Part shown: in pieces, positions 18,891-28,424 of the stretch
Layout: every line of letters begins with the position of its first letter
Position numbering within the stretch: position 1 is the stretch's first letter
Source: Burkholderiales bacterium
GTDB lineage: Bacteria > Pseudomonadota > Gammaproteobacteria > Burkholderiales > Methylophilaceae
Assembly: GCA_030831475.1 (NCBI GenBank)
Contig: JAURKY010000008.1
Coordinates: 46,829 to 110,828 of the forward strand
Reading direction: 5' to 3'
Length of the DNA: 64,000 nt
Position numbers and translations under genes: made by a program
The notes under the pieces: model-generated
Seen by the model: only the letters and a program-made list of their open reading frames with translations
The model's database searches: none
What the model was told of the DNA's origin: nothing

Positions 18891-21126
18891 ATTTTACGCA
18901 GTCGACGTAATAAGTTAATTTACCATCAATGTAATTTTTGATCAGCCCGTGGTTGTCGGTCTCGAAACCAGGAAACTTTTCATTAAATGAGCGGGCAAAT
19001 TTTAAATAATCCACAATAATTTTATTAAAACGCTCCCCAGGAATTAACAAAGGAATTCCGGGTGGGTAGGGGGTGAGAAGGACCGCCGTTATTCTTCCCT
19101 CAAGCTCATCGATAGGCACCCGTTCAATCTCTTTGTGAGCCATTTTAGCAAAGGCCTTTGCCGGCTTCATCGCAGGCTCCATATCGGACAAGTACATTTC
19201 AGTGGTCAGTTTTGCCACATTATTTTCTTTGAAGACGTTATGAATCTTGTCACATAATTCTTTAAGACCCAATGACTCATACATAGGATATTTTTGACAA
19301 AATTCTGGCAAGACCTTCCATATCGGCTGGTTTTTATCATAGTCATCTTTAAATTGTTGTAGCGCAGCTACCAGGGTATTCCAGCGCCCCTTAGTGATAC
19401 CAATGGTAAACATGATAAAGAAGGAATAGAGTCCTGTTTTTTCAACGATGACACCATGTTCTGCTAGGTATTTAGTAACTATCATTGCAGGGATACCTTG
19501 TTCATCATCAAATTCACCCTCTAAATTAAGTCCTGGGGTAATGATGGTGGCCTTAATAGGATCGAGCATATTAAAATTAGCTGAGAGCTTTCCAAAGCCA
19601 TGCCACTTATCATTCTTGTGCAGCATCCAAAACTCTCGGTCTTCAATACCCTCATCGAGGGAATTCTCAGGACCCCAAACTTTGAACCACCAGTCCTGCC
19701 CCCACTCATCATCAACCTTACGCATAGCACGCCTAAAATCAAGGGCCTCCATAATTGACTCTTCAACCAGTGCGGTACCCCCTGGCTCCTCCATCATGGC
19801 TGCAGCGACATCACAGCTTGCAATGATTGAGTATTGTGGACTGGTTGAGGTATGCATCAAATAGGATTCGTTAAAAAGCTCCTTATCAAGTTTGTTGATA
19901 AGTGCATCCTGAACAAGAATTTGCGAGGCCTGACTTAATCCTGCCAATAATTTGTGTGTTGACTGGGTCGAAAATATGAGACTTTCCGAGCACCTTGGTC
20001 TGTCAGCACCAATCGCATGATAGTCACCATAGAAGTCATGGAATGAAGCGTGCGGAAGCCAAGCTTCATCAAAATGTAAGGTATCAATCTTACCGTCAAG
20101 CATCTCCTTGATATCTTCAACATTATAAAGAACACCATCATAGGTTGATTGTGTGATTGTAAGCACACGCGGTTTAACATCTTTATTTTTAATGAAAGGA
20201 TTTTGATTAATTTTTTCTTTAATCCTATCCCAAGAAAATTCTTCCTTAGGAATTGGCCCGATAATGCCAAAGTGATTTCGTGTGGGCATTAGGAAAATTG
20301 GAATGGCTCCGGTCATTATAATTGCATGCAGAATCGATTTATGACAATTTCTATCGACAATCACAACATCGCCAGGGGCAACATTATAGTTCCATACCAT
20401 TTTATTGGATGTAGATGTCCCATTCGTTACGAAGAAGCAGTGATCTGATTTAAAGATTCTAGCTGCATTTTTCTCAGATGCCTCTACAGGGCCTGTATGA
20501 TCCAGGAGCTGACCTAATTCTTCAACTGCATTACATACATCTGCCCGAAGCATATTTTCACCAAAGAACTGATGAAACATTTGTCCAACGGGTGATTTTA
20601 AAAAGGCAACGCCTCCTGAGTGTCCGGGGCAGTGCCATGAATATGATCCGTCACCCGCATAATGTGTTAGCGCTCTAAAAAAAGGTGGCGCTAAACTATC
20701 CAAATAAACTTTTGCTTCTCGAACGATATGTTTGGCAACAAATTCAGGGGTATCCTCTGACATATGAATAAAGCCATTGAGTTCTTTTAGGATGGCATTG
20801 GGTATGTGTCGGCTTGTTCTGGTTTCACCATGCAAGAAGATGGGAATCTCATCATTGCGATAGCGAATTTCTTCAACAAACTGACTTAATTTTTTGAGTG
20901 CTGCAGGATTCTCTTCAATAAACTCTTCGTCATCGATGGCAAGGATAAAGGCCGAGGCGCGACTTTGTTGCTGAGCAAAAGAGGCTAGATCAACATAACT
21001 GGTGACTCCAATGACATCGTATCCCTCCTTTTCAATGCACTCAGCTAGAACCCGAATGCCATAGCCTGATGAGTTATCGGTCTTAAAGTCTTCATCGATG
21101 ATAATGATAGGGAATATAAATTTCAT
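18880..21126 (-). CDS. Orn/Lys/Arg decarboxylase (PLP-dependent, long form)
   Basis: This 748-residue fold-type I decarboxylase has the N-terminal response-regulator-like wing domain (about 1-130), a PLP-binding core with HCPGHSGGVAFLKSPVG and the Schiff-base Lys in STQSTHKLLAGLSQASQ, and a C-terminal domain ending with TPYPPGIPLLIPGERF. The family makes agmatine, cadaverine or putrescine. Which substrate is used cannot be told from motifs; a biosynthetic polyamine role is likely because no antiporter lies beside it. It follows dcd by 2 bases in a gnd-zwf-dcd-decarboxylase unit. Confidence 0.9.
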   Translation of the reverse strand: MKFIFPIIIIDEDFKTDNSSGYGIRVLAECIEKEGYDVIGVTSYVDLASFAQQQSRASAFILAIDDEEFIEENPAALKKLSQFVEEIRYRNDEIPIFLHGETRTSRHIPNAILKELNGFIHMSEDTPEFVAKHIVREAKVYLDSLAPPFFRALTHYAGDGSYSWHCPGHSGGVAFLKSPVGQMFHQFFGENMLRADVCNAVEELGQLLDHTGPVEASEKNAARIFKSDHCFFVTNGTSTSNKMVWNYNVAPGDVVIVDRNCHKSILHAIIMTGAIPIFLMPTRNHFGIIGPIPKEEFSWDRIKEKINQNPFIKNKDVKPRVLTITQSTYDGVLYNVEDIKEMLDGKIDTLHFDEAWLPHASFHDFYGDYHAIGADRPRCSESLIFSTQSTHKLLAGLSQASQILVQDALINKLDKELFNESYLMHTSTSPQYSIIASCDVAAAMMEEPGGTALVEESIMEALDFRRAMRKVDDEWGQDWWFKVWGPENSLDEGIEDREFWMLHKNDKWHGFGKLSANFNMLDPIKATIITPGLNLEGEFDDEQGIPAMIVTKYLAEHGVIVEKTGLYSFFIMFTIGITKGRWNTLVAALQQFKDDYDKNQPIWKVLPEFCQKYPMYESLGLKELCDKIHNVFKENNVAKLTTEMYLSDMEPAMKPAKAFAKMAHKEIERVPIDELEGRITAVLLTPYPPGIPLLIPGERFNKIIVDYLKFARSFNEKFPGFETDNHGLIKNYIDGKLTYYVDCVKSNN

Positions 21127-21128
21127 GA

Positions 21129-21695
21129 TTAGATTTTAGGTAGTGTTACACCGCTTTGACCTTGATATTTTCCACCACGGTCTTTGTACGAAGTCTCACA
21201 CACCTCATCTGATTCAAAGAAAAGAACTTGGGCACACCCTTCACCAGCATAAATTTTTGCAGGTAAAGGAGTGGTGTTGCTAAATTCCAATGTAACGTAA
21301 CCTTCCCATTCGGGTTCAAATGGGGTCACATTCACGATAATTCCACAACGCGCATAGGTCGATTTTCCTACACAGATGGTTAAGATGTTTCGAGGAATCT
21401 TAAAATATTCAACAGTCCTTGCGAGGGCAAATGAATTGGGTGGGATGATGCAATGATCATCATTAAACTCGACAAAGGAGTTAGGATCAAACGCTTTTGG
21501 ATCAACAATCGTGCTATTTATGTTGGTAAAGACCTTAAATTCAGGGGCACAACGAATATCATAGCCATAACTACTCGTCCCATAGGAGACAATTTTTTTA
21601 TTGTTATGCTCACGAATCATGTTTGGCTCGAACGGACTGATCATTCCATGCTCGGTTGCCATACGCCTGATCCATCTATCTGATTTTATGGCCAT
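21129..21695 (-). CDS. dcd: dCTP deaminase
   Basis: Dcd deaminates dCTP to dUTP, the main source of dUMP for thymidylate synthase in most proteobacteria. The 188 residues are full length. Signature segments are [16 protein letters not shown] (about 38-53), [20 protein letters not shown] and [14 protein letters not shown], which contains the catalytic Glu. It lies 45 bases after zwf and 2 bases before the decarboxylase, on the same strand, so it is probably co-transcribed with them. thyA is close by on the other strand. Confidence 0.96.
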   Translation of the reverse strand: MAIKSDRWIRRMATEHGMISPFEPNMIREHNNKKIVSYGTSSYGYDIRCAPEFKVFTNINSTIVDPKAFDPNSFVEFNDDHCIIPPNSFALARTVEYFKIPRNILTICVGKSTYARCGIIVNVTPFEPEWEGYVTLEFSNTTPLPAKIYAGEGCAQVLFFESDEVCETSYKDRGGKYQGQSGVTLPKI

Positions 21696-21740
21696 GTAAT
21701 GTCCTAAAAACTTGAAAATAAATTGTATCGTAAAATGGTT

Positions 21741-23201
21741 TTAACCATGGATACTTTTTCGCCAAAATTGACTTTCGTTCTCGAAAATGATTTTTGACTC
21801 AACCGGATCTGAGGAGCCTGCAATGTATTGAACAGGTTGCGTTTTATCTTTCATCCATGTCTCAATGATTGGATCAACCAGTTTCCACTGGGCTTTTACT
21901 TCATTAATATGAAGGAAGCGTGACTGATTACCTGCCATTAGATCAAGCATGAGTGTCTCGTAGGCATCGATAGATTCATCACCAGCAACCCGATTATTAG
22001 CCTCAAGGTTTGAGACCCTAAAATCAAAGTCATTTAAACCAGGGATCTTTGTTTGTATTTCAAAATGTGTCGTCTCTTTAGGTTGAATGCTCATCACCAT
22101 CCAGTTTGAACCAGCATTTTCTAGGATGGGATTGTTGTCTTTGAATTTTATTGAGATGTATGTACCACCCTCATGGAGCCTTTTAGCCGTTCTAAGGTAG
22201 ATTGGAATGCCTCTCCATCTTTGGTTATTGATGAAGAGTTTGATGGCGGCATAGGTTTCTGTAACACTGTTCTGATCCTCAAGCTCATCCAAGTAACCTT
22301 TAACTGTCTCGCCCTCTATCTTTCCAGAGCTATACTGAGCTCTAAATGCATGATGATCAAAATCATTCATGGGTATTGGTTGGATAGATTCAAGCAAGTT
22401 GATTTTTGCATCTCTAATATCACCAGGGCTAAATGATTTGGGTGCCTCCATGGTGGTTAGAGCCAACATCTGGAGTAAATGGCTTTGGATCATATCCCTT
22501 AGGGCACCGGTGGCATCATAGAACGTGGTTCGATCGCCTACACCTAAAGTTTCATGATTAGTAATTTGGATATGGTCAATAAATTGATTATTCCAAACAG
22601 GCTCAAAAATACTATTGGCAAACCGCGTGATAAGAATATTTTGCAGTGCTGATTTTCCTAGGTAGTGATCAATCCGATAGATTTGATCTTCCCTCAAATG
22701 TTTTTCTATCGATTTTTGCAGCTCAACCGCAGATTCATAATTCGTACCAAATGGTTTTTCAATCAATACCCTTCTAAAAGAACCATTTTTTTCGGTGAGC
22801 AATCCTTCATCAGCTAGCTGATCAACGATAAGCGCAAAATCAGAGGGCCTCACTGACAGGAAAAAAGCAAGGTTGTCTGTGAATTCTTCTTCATTGTTTA
22901 GTTTTACTGCCATTTTTTTAAAGGCGTCTGGATCATCAGGTAAATTACAGTGATAGATGTTCCTTTTGATAAAACGTTCAAAGGTAGCCTGATCATAATT
23001 ACCCTTAAATTTTTTATCTAACATATCCTTAATCTCTGCCACCCACGCCTCATGTGACATTTCTTGTCTGCCGACAGAGAAAATTTTCATTTTTCGGGGA
23101 AGCTGCCCACAGTCATCTAGATGAAAAAGTCCTGGGATGAGTTTGACTCTTGCTAAATTACCCTTGGCGCCAAATAAGACGAGAGTGCCATTATCAATCA
23201 T
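21741..23201 (-). CDS. zwf: Glucose-6-phosphate 1-dehydrogenase
   Basis: Zwf oxidises glucose 6-phosphate to 6-phosphogluconolactone. In betaproteobacterial methylotrophs this is the first step of the dissimilatory, cyclic ribulose monophosphate route. The 486 residues include the substrate motif RIDHYLGKSALQN (about 178-190) with the catalytic His-Tyr region, and EKPFGTNYESA. The cofactor loop near the N-terminus reads GAKGNLA rather than the usual GASGDLA, a small deviation that could affect coenzyme preference. Start and gnd stop overlap (TAATG). Confidence 0.95.
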   Translation of the reverse strand: MIDNGTLVLFGAKGNLARVKLIPGLFHLDDCGQLPRKMKIFSVGRQEMSHEAWVAEIKDMLDKKFKGNYDQATFERFIKRNIYHCNLPDDPDAFKKMAVKLNNEEEFTDNLAFFLSVRPSDFALIVDQLADEGLLTEKNGSFRRVLIEKPFGTNYESAVELQKSIEKHLREDQIYRIDHYLGKSALQNILITRFANSIFEPVWNNQFIDHIQITNHETLGVGDRTTFYDATGALRDMIQSHLLQMLALTTMEAPKSFSPGDIRDAKINLLESIQPIPMNDFDHHAFRAQYSSGKIEGETVKGYLDELEDQNSVTETYAAIKLFINNQRWRGIPIYLRTAKRLHEGGTYISIKFKDNNPILENAGSNWMVMSIQPKETTHFEIQTKIPGLNDFDFRVSNLEANNRVAGDESIDAYETLMLDLMAGNQSRFLHINEVKAQWKLVDPIIETWMKDKTQPVQYIAGSSDPVESKIIFENESQFWRKSIHG

Positions 23202-24118
23202 TAAGGTTTCCTTTTCATCGCATGACCACCAAAAGCATTTCGCATAATTGATAGAAGCTTATAGCCATAGCCTTTTTGATTGCGTTCTTGGCTCCTGAAT
23301 CGAACTTGAAGCGCTAAGGTTAATACTGGAGCAGGAATGCCTTGTTCAATTGATTCAACCACGGTCCATCGACCCTCTCCAGAGTCAGCCACAAAGGGAG
23401 TGATCGTATCCATATTTTGGTCACCTTGCAGCGCTTCGGCCGTTAAATCAAGTAACCAACTTCTAACCACTGAGCCATGACGCCATAATTCAGTGACCTT
23501 GGCAATATCAATACCAAACTCTTCTTTACCTTTTAATAGTTCAAGGCCCTCTGCAAGTGATTCCATCATGCCATACTCAATTCCATTGTGAATCATTTTT
23601 GAAAAATGACCTGAACCCACAGGACCAACATGAAGCCAACCATTTTGAGGTGTCACCGCTAAGGCTCTTAAGGCTGGTTCGACAGCCTTGGCAACTTGCT
23701 CGGTGGCACCAACCATTAAGCAATAACCATTCTCTAGCCCCCAGACACCGCCTGAGGTTCCACAATCCATGAAGCCAATATGATGTTCCTCTAACATCTT
23801 ACCCATCTTGATGCTGTGCTTGTAATTGGAATTTCCACCATCAACGATGATATCACCATCATTAAGAAGAGGGATAAGGTCTTGTATCTGCTTTTCAGTC
23901 ACTTCACCAGCGGGCAACATTAACCAAACAATTTTTTGCTCGTCAAGTTTTGATAGCGCATCTTCAACGGATGTTGACGGGATCATATTTTCCTTTTGAG
24001 CCAAGTCATTAACAACCGATTGATTGTTATCATAACCAACAACACTTATTCCATTCCGAATGAGACGGGCTGACATGTTTCCACCCATCTTTCCAAGACC
24101 GATCATCGCTAATTTCAT
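23201..24118 (-). CDS. gnd: 6-phosphogluconate dehydrogenase, decarboxylating, short form
   Basis: This enzyme oxidatively decarboxylates 6-phosphogluconate to ribulose 5-phosphate, the formaldehyde acceptor of the RuMP cycle. At 305 residues it is the short GndA/YqeC-type, not the 470-residue E. coli form. It has the Rossmann loop GLGKMGGNMSARL (about 7-19), an Asp at the end of the second strand (VVGYDNNQ) which suggests NAD preference, and the active-site DCGTSGGVWGLENGYCLMVG. It is the first gene of the gnd-zwf-dcd-decarboxylase unit, facing pgl. Confidence 0.93.
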   Translation of the reverse strand: MKLAMIGLGKMGGNMSARLIRNGISVVGYDNNQSVVNDLAQKENMIPSTSVEDALSKLDEQKIVWLMLPAGEVTEKQIQDLIPLLNDGDIIVDGGNSNYKHSIKMGKMLEEHHIGFMDCGTSGGVWGLENGYCLMVGATEQVAKAVEPALRALAVTPQNGWLHVGPVGSGHFSKMIHNGIEYGMMESLAEGLELLKGKEEFGIDIAKVTELWRHGSVVRSWLLDLTAEALQGDQNMDTITPFVADSGEGRWTVVESIEQGIPAPVLTLALQVRFRSQERNQKGYGYKLLSIMRNAFGGHAMKRKP

Positions 24119-24148
24119 TGTTATCCTTTTTTTGAAGTCTAAAATTTG

Positions 24149-24165
24149 GTAATCTTTTGGATTAC
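24149..24165. promoter_or_regulatory. Inverted repeat in the gnd / pgl divergent region
   Basis: GTAATC (24149-24154) and GATTAC (24160-24165) form a perfect 6-bp inverted repeat with a 5-base spacer, and six T follow on the plus strand. It sits between the divergent gnd and pgl starts, in a 117-base gap. With no gene upstream on the plus strand it is unlikely to be a terminator. An operator is more plausible; it loosely recalls the TGTAAT-type palindromes of RpiR-family HexR, but no such regulator is in the window. Confidence 0.35.
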
Positions 24166-24235
24166 TTTTTTGTTAAAATGAGCCACGCATTATAGCAAAT
24201 ACTCATTAAAAACATTCATTAAATTCAATAATTTC

Positions 24236-24913
24236 ATGGAAAAAAATAACTTAGAACATATTAACTTTGACACTCTGGAAGCATTTGAAAAGAAGGCTGC
24301 AGAGACGATTATAGATTTAGCAAATCAATGTATCAATTTAAATAATCACTTTAGTATTGTCTTGTGTGGAGGTAGTACCCCAAGAACTATTTTTAATAAA
24401 CTTAAAAGCTTTGAGACTGACTGGTCAAAATGGAACGTCTATTTTGGTGATGAGCGCTGTTTACCCCAGGGTGACCCTAATAGGAATAGTGAGATGGCTA
24501 AGGAGTCTTGGTTAAATCATGTTTCAATTCCTCAAGAACAAATTTTCTACATACGTGGTGAGCTAGGTCGTGAATTAGCTGCCGATGAATATGATCAGTT
24601 ATTTGATGAAAAAAGTTTTTTTGATCTTGTATTACTAGGTTTCGGTGAAGATGGACATGTTGCCAGTTTATTTCCAGGGCACCACTGGGACGACCATCGT
24701 AATGCTATTCCAGTGACCAATTCACCTAAACCACCTATAGATAGGGTCTCTTTGACGCCGAGGCGATTAAGCATGACTCACCACTTAATTTTTCTCGTGA
24801 CAGGAAAAAATAAAATTGACGCATTTAAACAATGGCAAAATAATAAAGATCTTCCCGCATCCTTGGTCTGTGCTAAAGAGAGTATTAAGATCCTATCTTT
24901 TGATTTAGTTTAA
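24236..24913 (+). CDS. pgl: 6-phosphogluconolactonase
   Basis: Pgl hydrolyses 6-phosphogluconolactone, linking the Zwf and Gnd reactions encoded on the opposite strand. The 225 residues match the DevB/SOL type: LCGGSTPRTIFNKL (about 43-56), VYFGDERCLPQGDPNRNSEM (about 69-88) and LLGFGEDGHVASLFPG with the catalytic region. The divergent layout with gnd-zwf lets one intergenic region control the oxidative pentose steps. The stop shares TTAA (24910-24913) with the stop of the mrp gene. Confidence 0.95.
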   Translation: MEKNNLEHINFDTLEAFEKKAAETIIDLANQCINLNNHFSIVLCGGSTPRTIFNKLKSFETDWSKWNVYFGDERCLPQGDPNRNSEMAKESWLNHVSIPQEQIFYIRGELGRELAADEYDQLFDEKSFFDLVLLGFGEDGHVASLFPGHHWDDHRNAIPVTNSPKPPIDRVSLTPRRLSMTHHLIFLVTGKNKIDAFKQWQNNKDLPASLVCAKESIKILSFDLV

Positions 24914-25986
24914 CTTTTTTCGATGACAATTTTTGGAAATTTACTTTGCCTATCTTGGTTAAGCATACCTATCTTAAGTGAAGCTTTTAAAGACACCTGT
25001 CTAAAAATATTTCCAAAAATACTCTTAGGATCCTCATGAAGATCAAAAGGTTTTCCCTGATCTAATTTTTCACGGATATTGATATCTAGCGGAAGCGAAC
25101 CTAATAGATCGACGGCGTAATCATTAGCCATTTGTTTTCCACCATCTTTTCCAAAGATTGATTCTTCATGACCACAGTTTGAGCATATATGGGTGGACAT
25201 ATTTTCAACGATGCCAAGGATTGGAACTTTAACCTTTTCGAACATTTTAAGACCACGGCGCGCATCAAGAAGGGCAATATCTTGTGGGGTGGTCACGATG
25301 ATCGCTCCTGTGAGTGGAATTTTTTGAGCCAGTGTTAGCTGGATATCACCGGTACCAGGAGGAAGATCAATAAGAAGATAATCTAATGTATCCCAATTCG
25401 TTTCTTTTAATAACTGCTCCAACGTACCAGTAACCATGGGGCCTCGCCAGATCATAGGTGTCTCTTGATCGACAAGAAAGCCAATCGACATTATTTGAAT
25501 ATTATTTGAATTGAGTGGCTCCATCGATTTACCATCTTTACTTTCTGGTTTTTGATGAATACCAAACATTTGTGGTTGGCTTGGCCCATAAATATCTGCA
25601 TCGAGGATACCAACCCTTGCACCTAGTTTTGATAACCCACAGGCTAGGTTTGTGGTCACCGTGGATTTACCTACACCACCTTTACCTGATGCGATGGCGA
25701 TTATATTTTTAACACCATTCATTGGGGTCAGGTTATTTTGTACCTCATGACTTTTGATTTTAGAAGTTAAATTAATTTCAACATCAAGATTTAATGAATT
25801 TTTTAGGTGTTTTATTAGATCTTCTTTAATCTTATTTTGATTAAAGCTATCAAAAAAATTTATCTCAATATCAATTTTATATTTATCATTAATCTTATCG
25901 ATTTTGATGTTTTTCTCTGAGATAAAGTTTAGATTTATCTCAGGGTGTTTGTAATTAGCAATTATTTTTTTTAATTCTTGTTCCAT
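24910..25986 (-). CDS. apbC: Iron-sulfur cluster carrier ATPase, Mrp/ApbC family
   Basis: This is a P-loop NTPase of the Mrp/NBP35 family that carries Fe-S clusters to apoproteins. The 358 residues have an N-terminal DUF59-like region (about 1-85, poorly conserved here), the deviant Walker A ASGKGGVGKSTVTTNLA (about 99-115), IDLPPGTGDIQLTL (Walker B region) and the cluster-binding CxxC in HICSNCGHEE (near 270). It is divergent from metG, as in many proteobacteria, and its end overlaps pgl by 4 bases. Confidence 0.94.
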   Translation of the reverse strand: MEQELKKIIANYKHPEINLNFISEKNIKIDKINDKYKIDIEINFFDSFNQNKIKEDLIKHLKNSLNLDVEINLTSKIKSHEVQNNLTPMNGVKNIIAIASGKGGVGKSTVTTNLACGLSKLGARVGILDADIYGPSQPQMFGIHQKPESKDGKSMEPLNSNNIQIMSIGFLVDQETPMIWRGPMVTGTLEQLLKETNWDTLDYLLIDLPPGTGDIQLTLAQKIPLTGAIIVTTPQDIALLDARRGLKMFEKVKVPILGIVENMSTHICSNCGHEESIFGKDGGKQMANDYAVDLLGSLPLDINIREKLDQGKPFDLHEDPKSIFGNIFRQVSLKASLKIGMLNQDRQSKFPKIVIEKS

Positions 25987-26071
25987 AATATTTTGATTAA
26001 GTTATTCATATATCCATCATTTAATATTTGATAGAATAACGTTCTTTGACCCTAATACATTAAAGCCGTTC

Positions 26072-27733
26072 ATGAAAAAAATTCTTGTAACCTCTGCATT
26101 GCCTTACGCAAATGGAAGTATACACTTAGGACACCTCGTAGAGTATATTCAAACAGACATTTGGGTTCGAGCGCAGAGAATGTCTGGCCATCAAGTCTAT
26201 TATATTTGTGCTGATGATACGCATGGTACACCGGTTATGCTCCGCGCTGAGAAGGAAAATATGAGTCCTGACCAATTAGTTTCAAAGGTTCATGCAGAGC
26301 ATTCAGCTGACTTTAATGATTTTCAAGTTAAGTTTGATAACTTCTACTCAACCAATTCAAATGAAAATAAGCTTTTATCAGAATCAATTTATAAAACATT
26401 AGTAAGCAATAATAAAATTGAAAAAAAAGAAATTGAGCAATTTTATGACGATCAAAAAAATATGTTTTTACCTGATCGTTTCATCAAGGGTACTTGTCCA
26501 AAATGCAAAGCAGAGGATCAGTATGGTGACTCATGCGAAGTGTGCGGCGCCACATATTCATCTACAGATCTAATTAAACCTTTCTCTGTAATATCTGGTA
26601 CTGAGCCTATAAGAAAAAAAACTGAACACTACTTTTTTAAACTTTCTGAGTGCGAGGATTTTTTAACTCAATGGACACAGTCAGGCACGCTTCAGAAAGA
26701 GGCTGCAAATAAATTAAAAGAGTGGTTCAAAGCTGGACTAGCTGATTGGGATATATCGCGTGATGCACCTTATTTCGGTTTTGAGATACCCGATGCCCCA
26801 GGAAAATTTTTCTATGTTTGGCTTGATGCCCCAATAGGCTACATGGCGAGCTTTCAAAATTTCTGTGAAAAAAATAATATAAATTTTGATGAATTTTGGT
26901 CAAAGGATTCTGAGGCTGAACTTGTTCATTTTATCGGTAAGGATATATTATATTTTCATGCATTATTTTGGCCAGCCACATTAGAATTTTCGAATTACCG
27001 ATTACCAAGTAAGATTTTTGCCCACGGTTTTTTAACAGTTAATGGTGAAAAAATGTCAAAGTCTAGAGGTACATTTATAACTGCAAGGAGTTATCTTGAT
27101 ACTGTTAAAGATCCTGATTTATTGAGATATTATTTTTTTAGTAAGCTTAATGACTCAATGGAAGATTTGGATTTAAACCTTGATGATTTTATTTCAAAAA
27201 TCAATAGTGATCTTGTAGGCAAATTTATTAATATCCCAAGTCGTACCTCTGGATTTATAAAAAAATATTTTGATTATAATTTGATGACTAAAGATCAATT
27301 TACATCAGATGAAACCAAAGCTTTATTAGATGTAATTTTATCTAATGTTGATGAGGTAAAAAAATATTATCATGACAGAGAGTTCAGCAAACTTAATAGG
27401 CTCATCATGAATTCAATTGAGTCGGTGAATGAGTTCATCAACAATAAAGAACCATGGGTTTTAGCAAAACAAGACAACCAAGATCAGCCCAATTCAGACC
27501 TTCATGAAATCTGTTCAGCGGCTCTTCAATCATTTCGGGTTATCTCTTTATACCTTTCACCGGTATTACCAGTATTAACTCATAAGATCTCAGCTTTTTT
27601 TGATGAGGAATTCACTCATTTCGATCAGATTCATATTTCAGTCAAGAAAATTAACCAGTATGAGCATATGTTAAAAAGGGTTGAGAAGGATTTTGTGGAC
27701 CAAATGATTGAATTAAATACTGTTAAAGATTAA
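26072..27733 (+). CDS. metG: Methionyl-tRNA synthetase (lacks the C-terminal tRNA-binding domain)
   Basis: MetG charges tRNA-Met. The 553 residues contain the HIGH-equivalent SIHLGHLVEY (about 17-26), a zinc knuckle with two C-x-x-C pairs (CPKCKAEDQYGDSCEVCGA, about 144-162), KMSKS in GEKMSKSRGTF (about 332) and the anticodon-binding helical domain. E. coli MetG has about 677 residues because of an added EMAP-like tRNA-binding domain. That domain is missing here, so the enzyme is probably monomeric. Convergent with pyrF with an 11-base overlap. Confidence 0.95.
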   Translation: MKKILVTSALPYANGSIHLGHLVEYIQTDIWVRAQRMSGHQVYYICADDTHGTPVMLRAEKENMSPDQLVSKVHAEHSADFNDFQVKFDNFYSTNSNENKLLSESIYKTLVSNNKIEKKEIEQFYDDQKNMFLPDRFIKGTCPKCKAEDQYGDSCEVCGATYSSTDLIKPFSVISGTEPIRKKTEHYFFKLSECEDFLTQWTQSGTLQKEAANKLKEWFKAGLADWDISRDAPYFGFEIPDAPGKFFYVWLDAPIGYMASFQNFCEKNNINFDEFWSKDSEAELVHFIGKDILYFHALFWPATLEFSNYRLPSKIFAHGFLTVNGEKMSKSRGTFITARSYLDTVKDPDLLRYYFFSKLNDSMEDLDLNLDDFISKINSDLVGKFINIPSRTSGFIKKYFDYNLMTKDQFTSDETKALLDVILSNVDEVKKYYHDREFSKLNRLIMNSIESVNEFINNKEPWVLAKQDNQDQPNSDLHEICSAALQSFRVISLYLSPVLPVLTHKISAFFDEEFTHFDQIHISVKKINQYEHMLKRVEKDFVDQMIELNTVKD

Positions 27734-28424
27734 TTTCATCATTAATTTTTATCAGTGTTTTTACAGGGTCATCAGATAAAGTTACCGGTCTTCCTATAAC
27801 CAAAAAAGAAGCCCCATTTTTTATGGCATCTTTTGGCGTCATAATCCTTTTTTGATCATCTTTTTCATCATTTAATCTTATTCCAGGCGTAATAAAAATA
27901 AAATTATCAGGAAGAGTATCTTTTACTAATGGAATATCCTGAGCGGAACAGACAATGCCATCTAATTTTGCTCTTGCCGCATCAATCGCCAATTTATTTA
28001 TAGTTTGCTGGAGATTTCCCTGTATACCAATTTCTTTAAGACTGTCTTCATCATGGCTGGTAAGAATAGTTACAGCTACTAAAAAGGGATTATTATCAGA
28101 TTCATTTACTCCTTCTCGTGCAGCATCCATCATTTTTGATCCACCTAGAGCATGAACATTCAGGATTGAAATACCTAAATTGGCAGCAACATGACAAGCT
28201 TTTTTAACCGTTGTTGGGATGTCATGAAATTTTAGGTCCAAGAAAGTACTAAATCCTTTTTCATGAATCCATTTGATCAGTCTCGGACCCGACGATGTAA
28301 ATAGCTCTTTACCTACTTTAAGCCCACATAAATCAGGACTCAATTTTTTAATAAAAGTTTTTGTTGTATCCTCATCACCAAAGTCTAGCGCTACAAAAAT
28401 TTTAGGAAGTTGATTATTATTCAT
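27723..28424 (-). CDS. pyrF: Orotidine 5'-phosphate decarboxylase
   Basis: PyrF makes UMP from OMP, the last step of de novo pyrimidine synthesis. The 233 residues form the short bacterial type. The Lys-Asp catalytic array is in FLDLKFHDIPTTVKKA (about 60-75), with KVGKELFTSSG upstream and TPGIRLNDEKDDQKRIMTP and FLVIGRPVT at the phosphate-binding end. It overlaps the end of lapB by 8 bases and is the last gene of a long minus-strand block. Confidence 0.95.
   Translation of the reverse strand: MNNNQLPKIFVALDFGDEDTTKTFIKKLSPDLCGLKVGKELFTSSGPRLIKWIHEKGFSTFLDLKFHDIPTTVKKACHVAANLGISILNVHALGGSKMMDAAREGVNESDNNPFLVAVTILTSHDEDSLKEIGIQGNLQQTINKLAIDAARAKLDGIVCSAQDIPLVKDTLPDNFIFITPGIRLNDEKDDQKRIMTPKDAIKNGASFLVIGRPVTLSDDPVKTLIKINDEINL

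Noticed and set aside
19448..19864. Open frame of 138 codons on the plus strand
   Set aside because: It lies wholly within the decarboxylase gene on the opposite strand, has Ser/Pro-rich composition typical of an antisense shadow, and no ribosome binding site or family match.
24149..24171. Intrinsic terminator in the gnd/pgl gap
   Set aside because: The hairpin is followed by T on the plus strand, but no plus-strand gene lies upstream that it could terminate.
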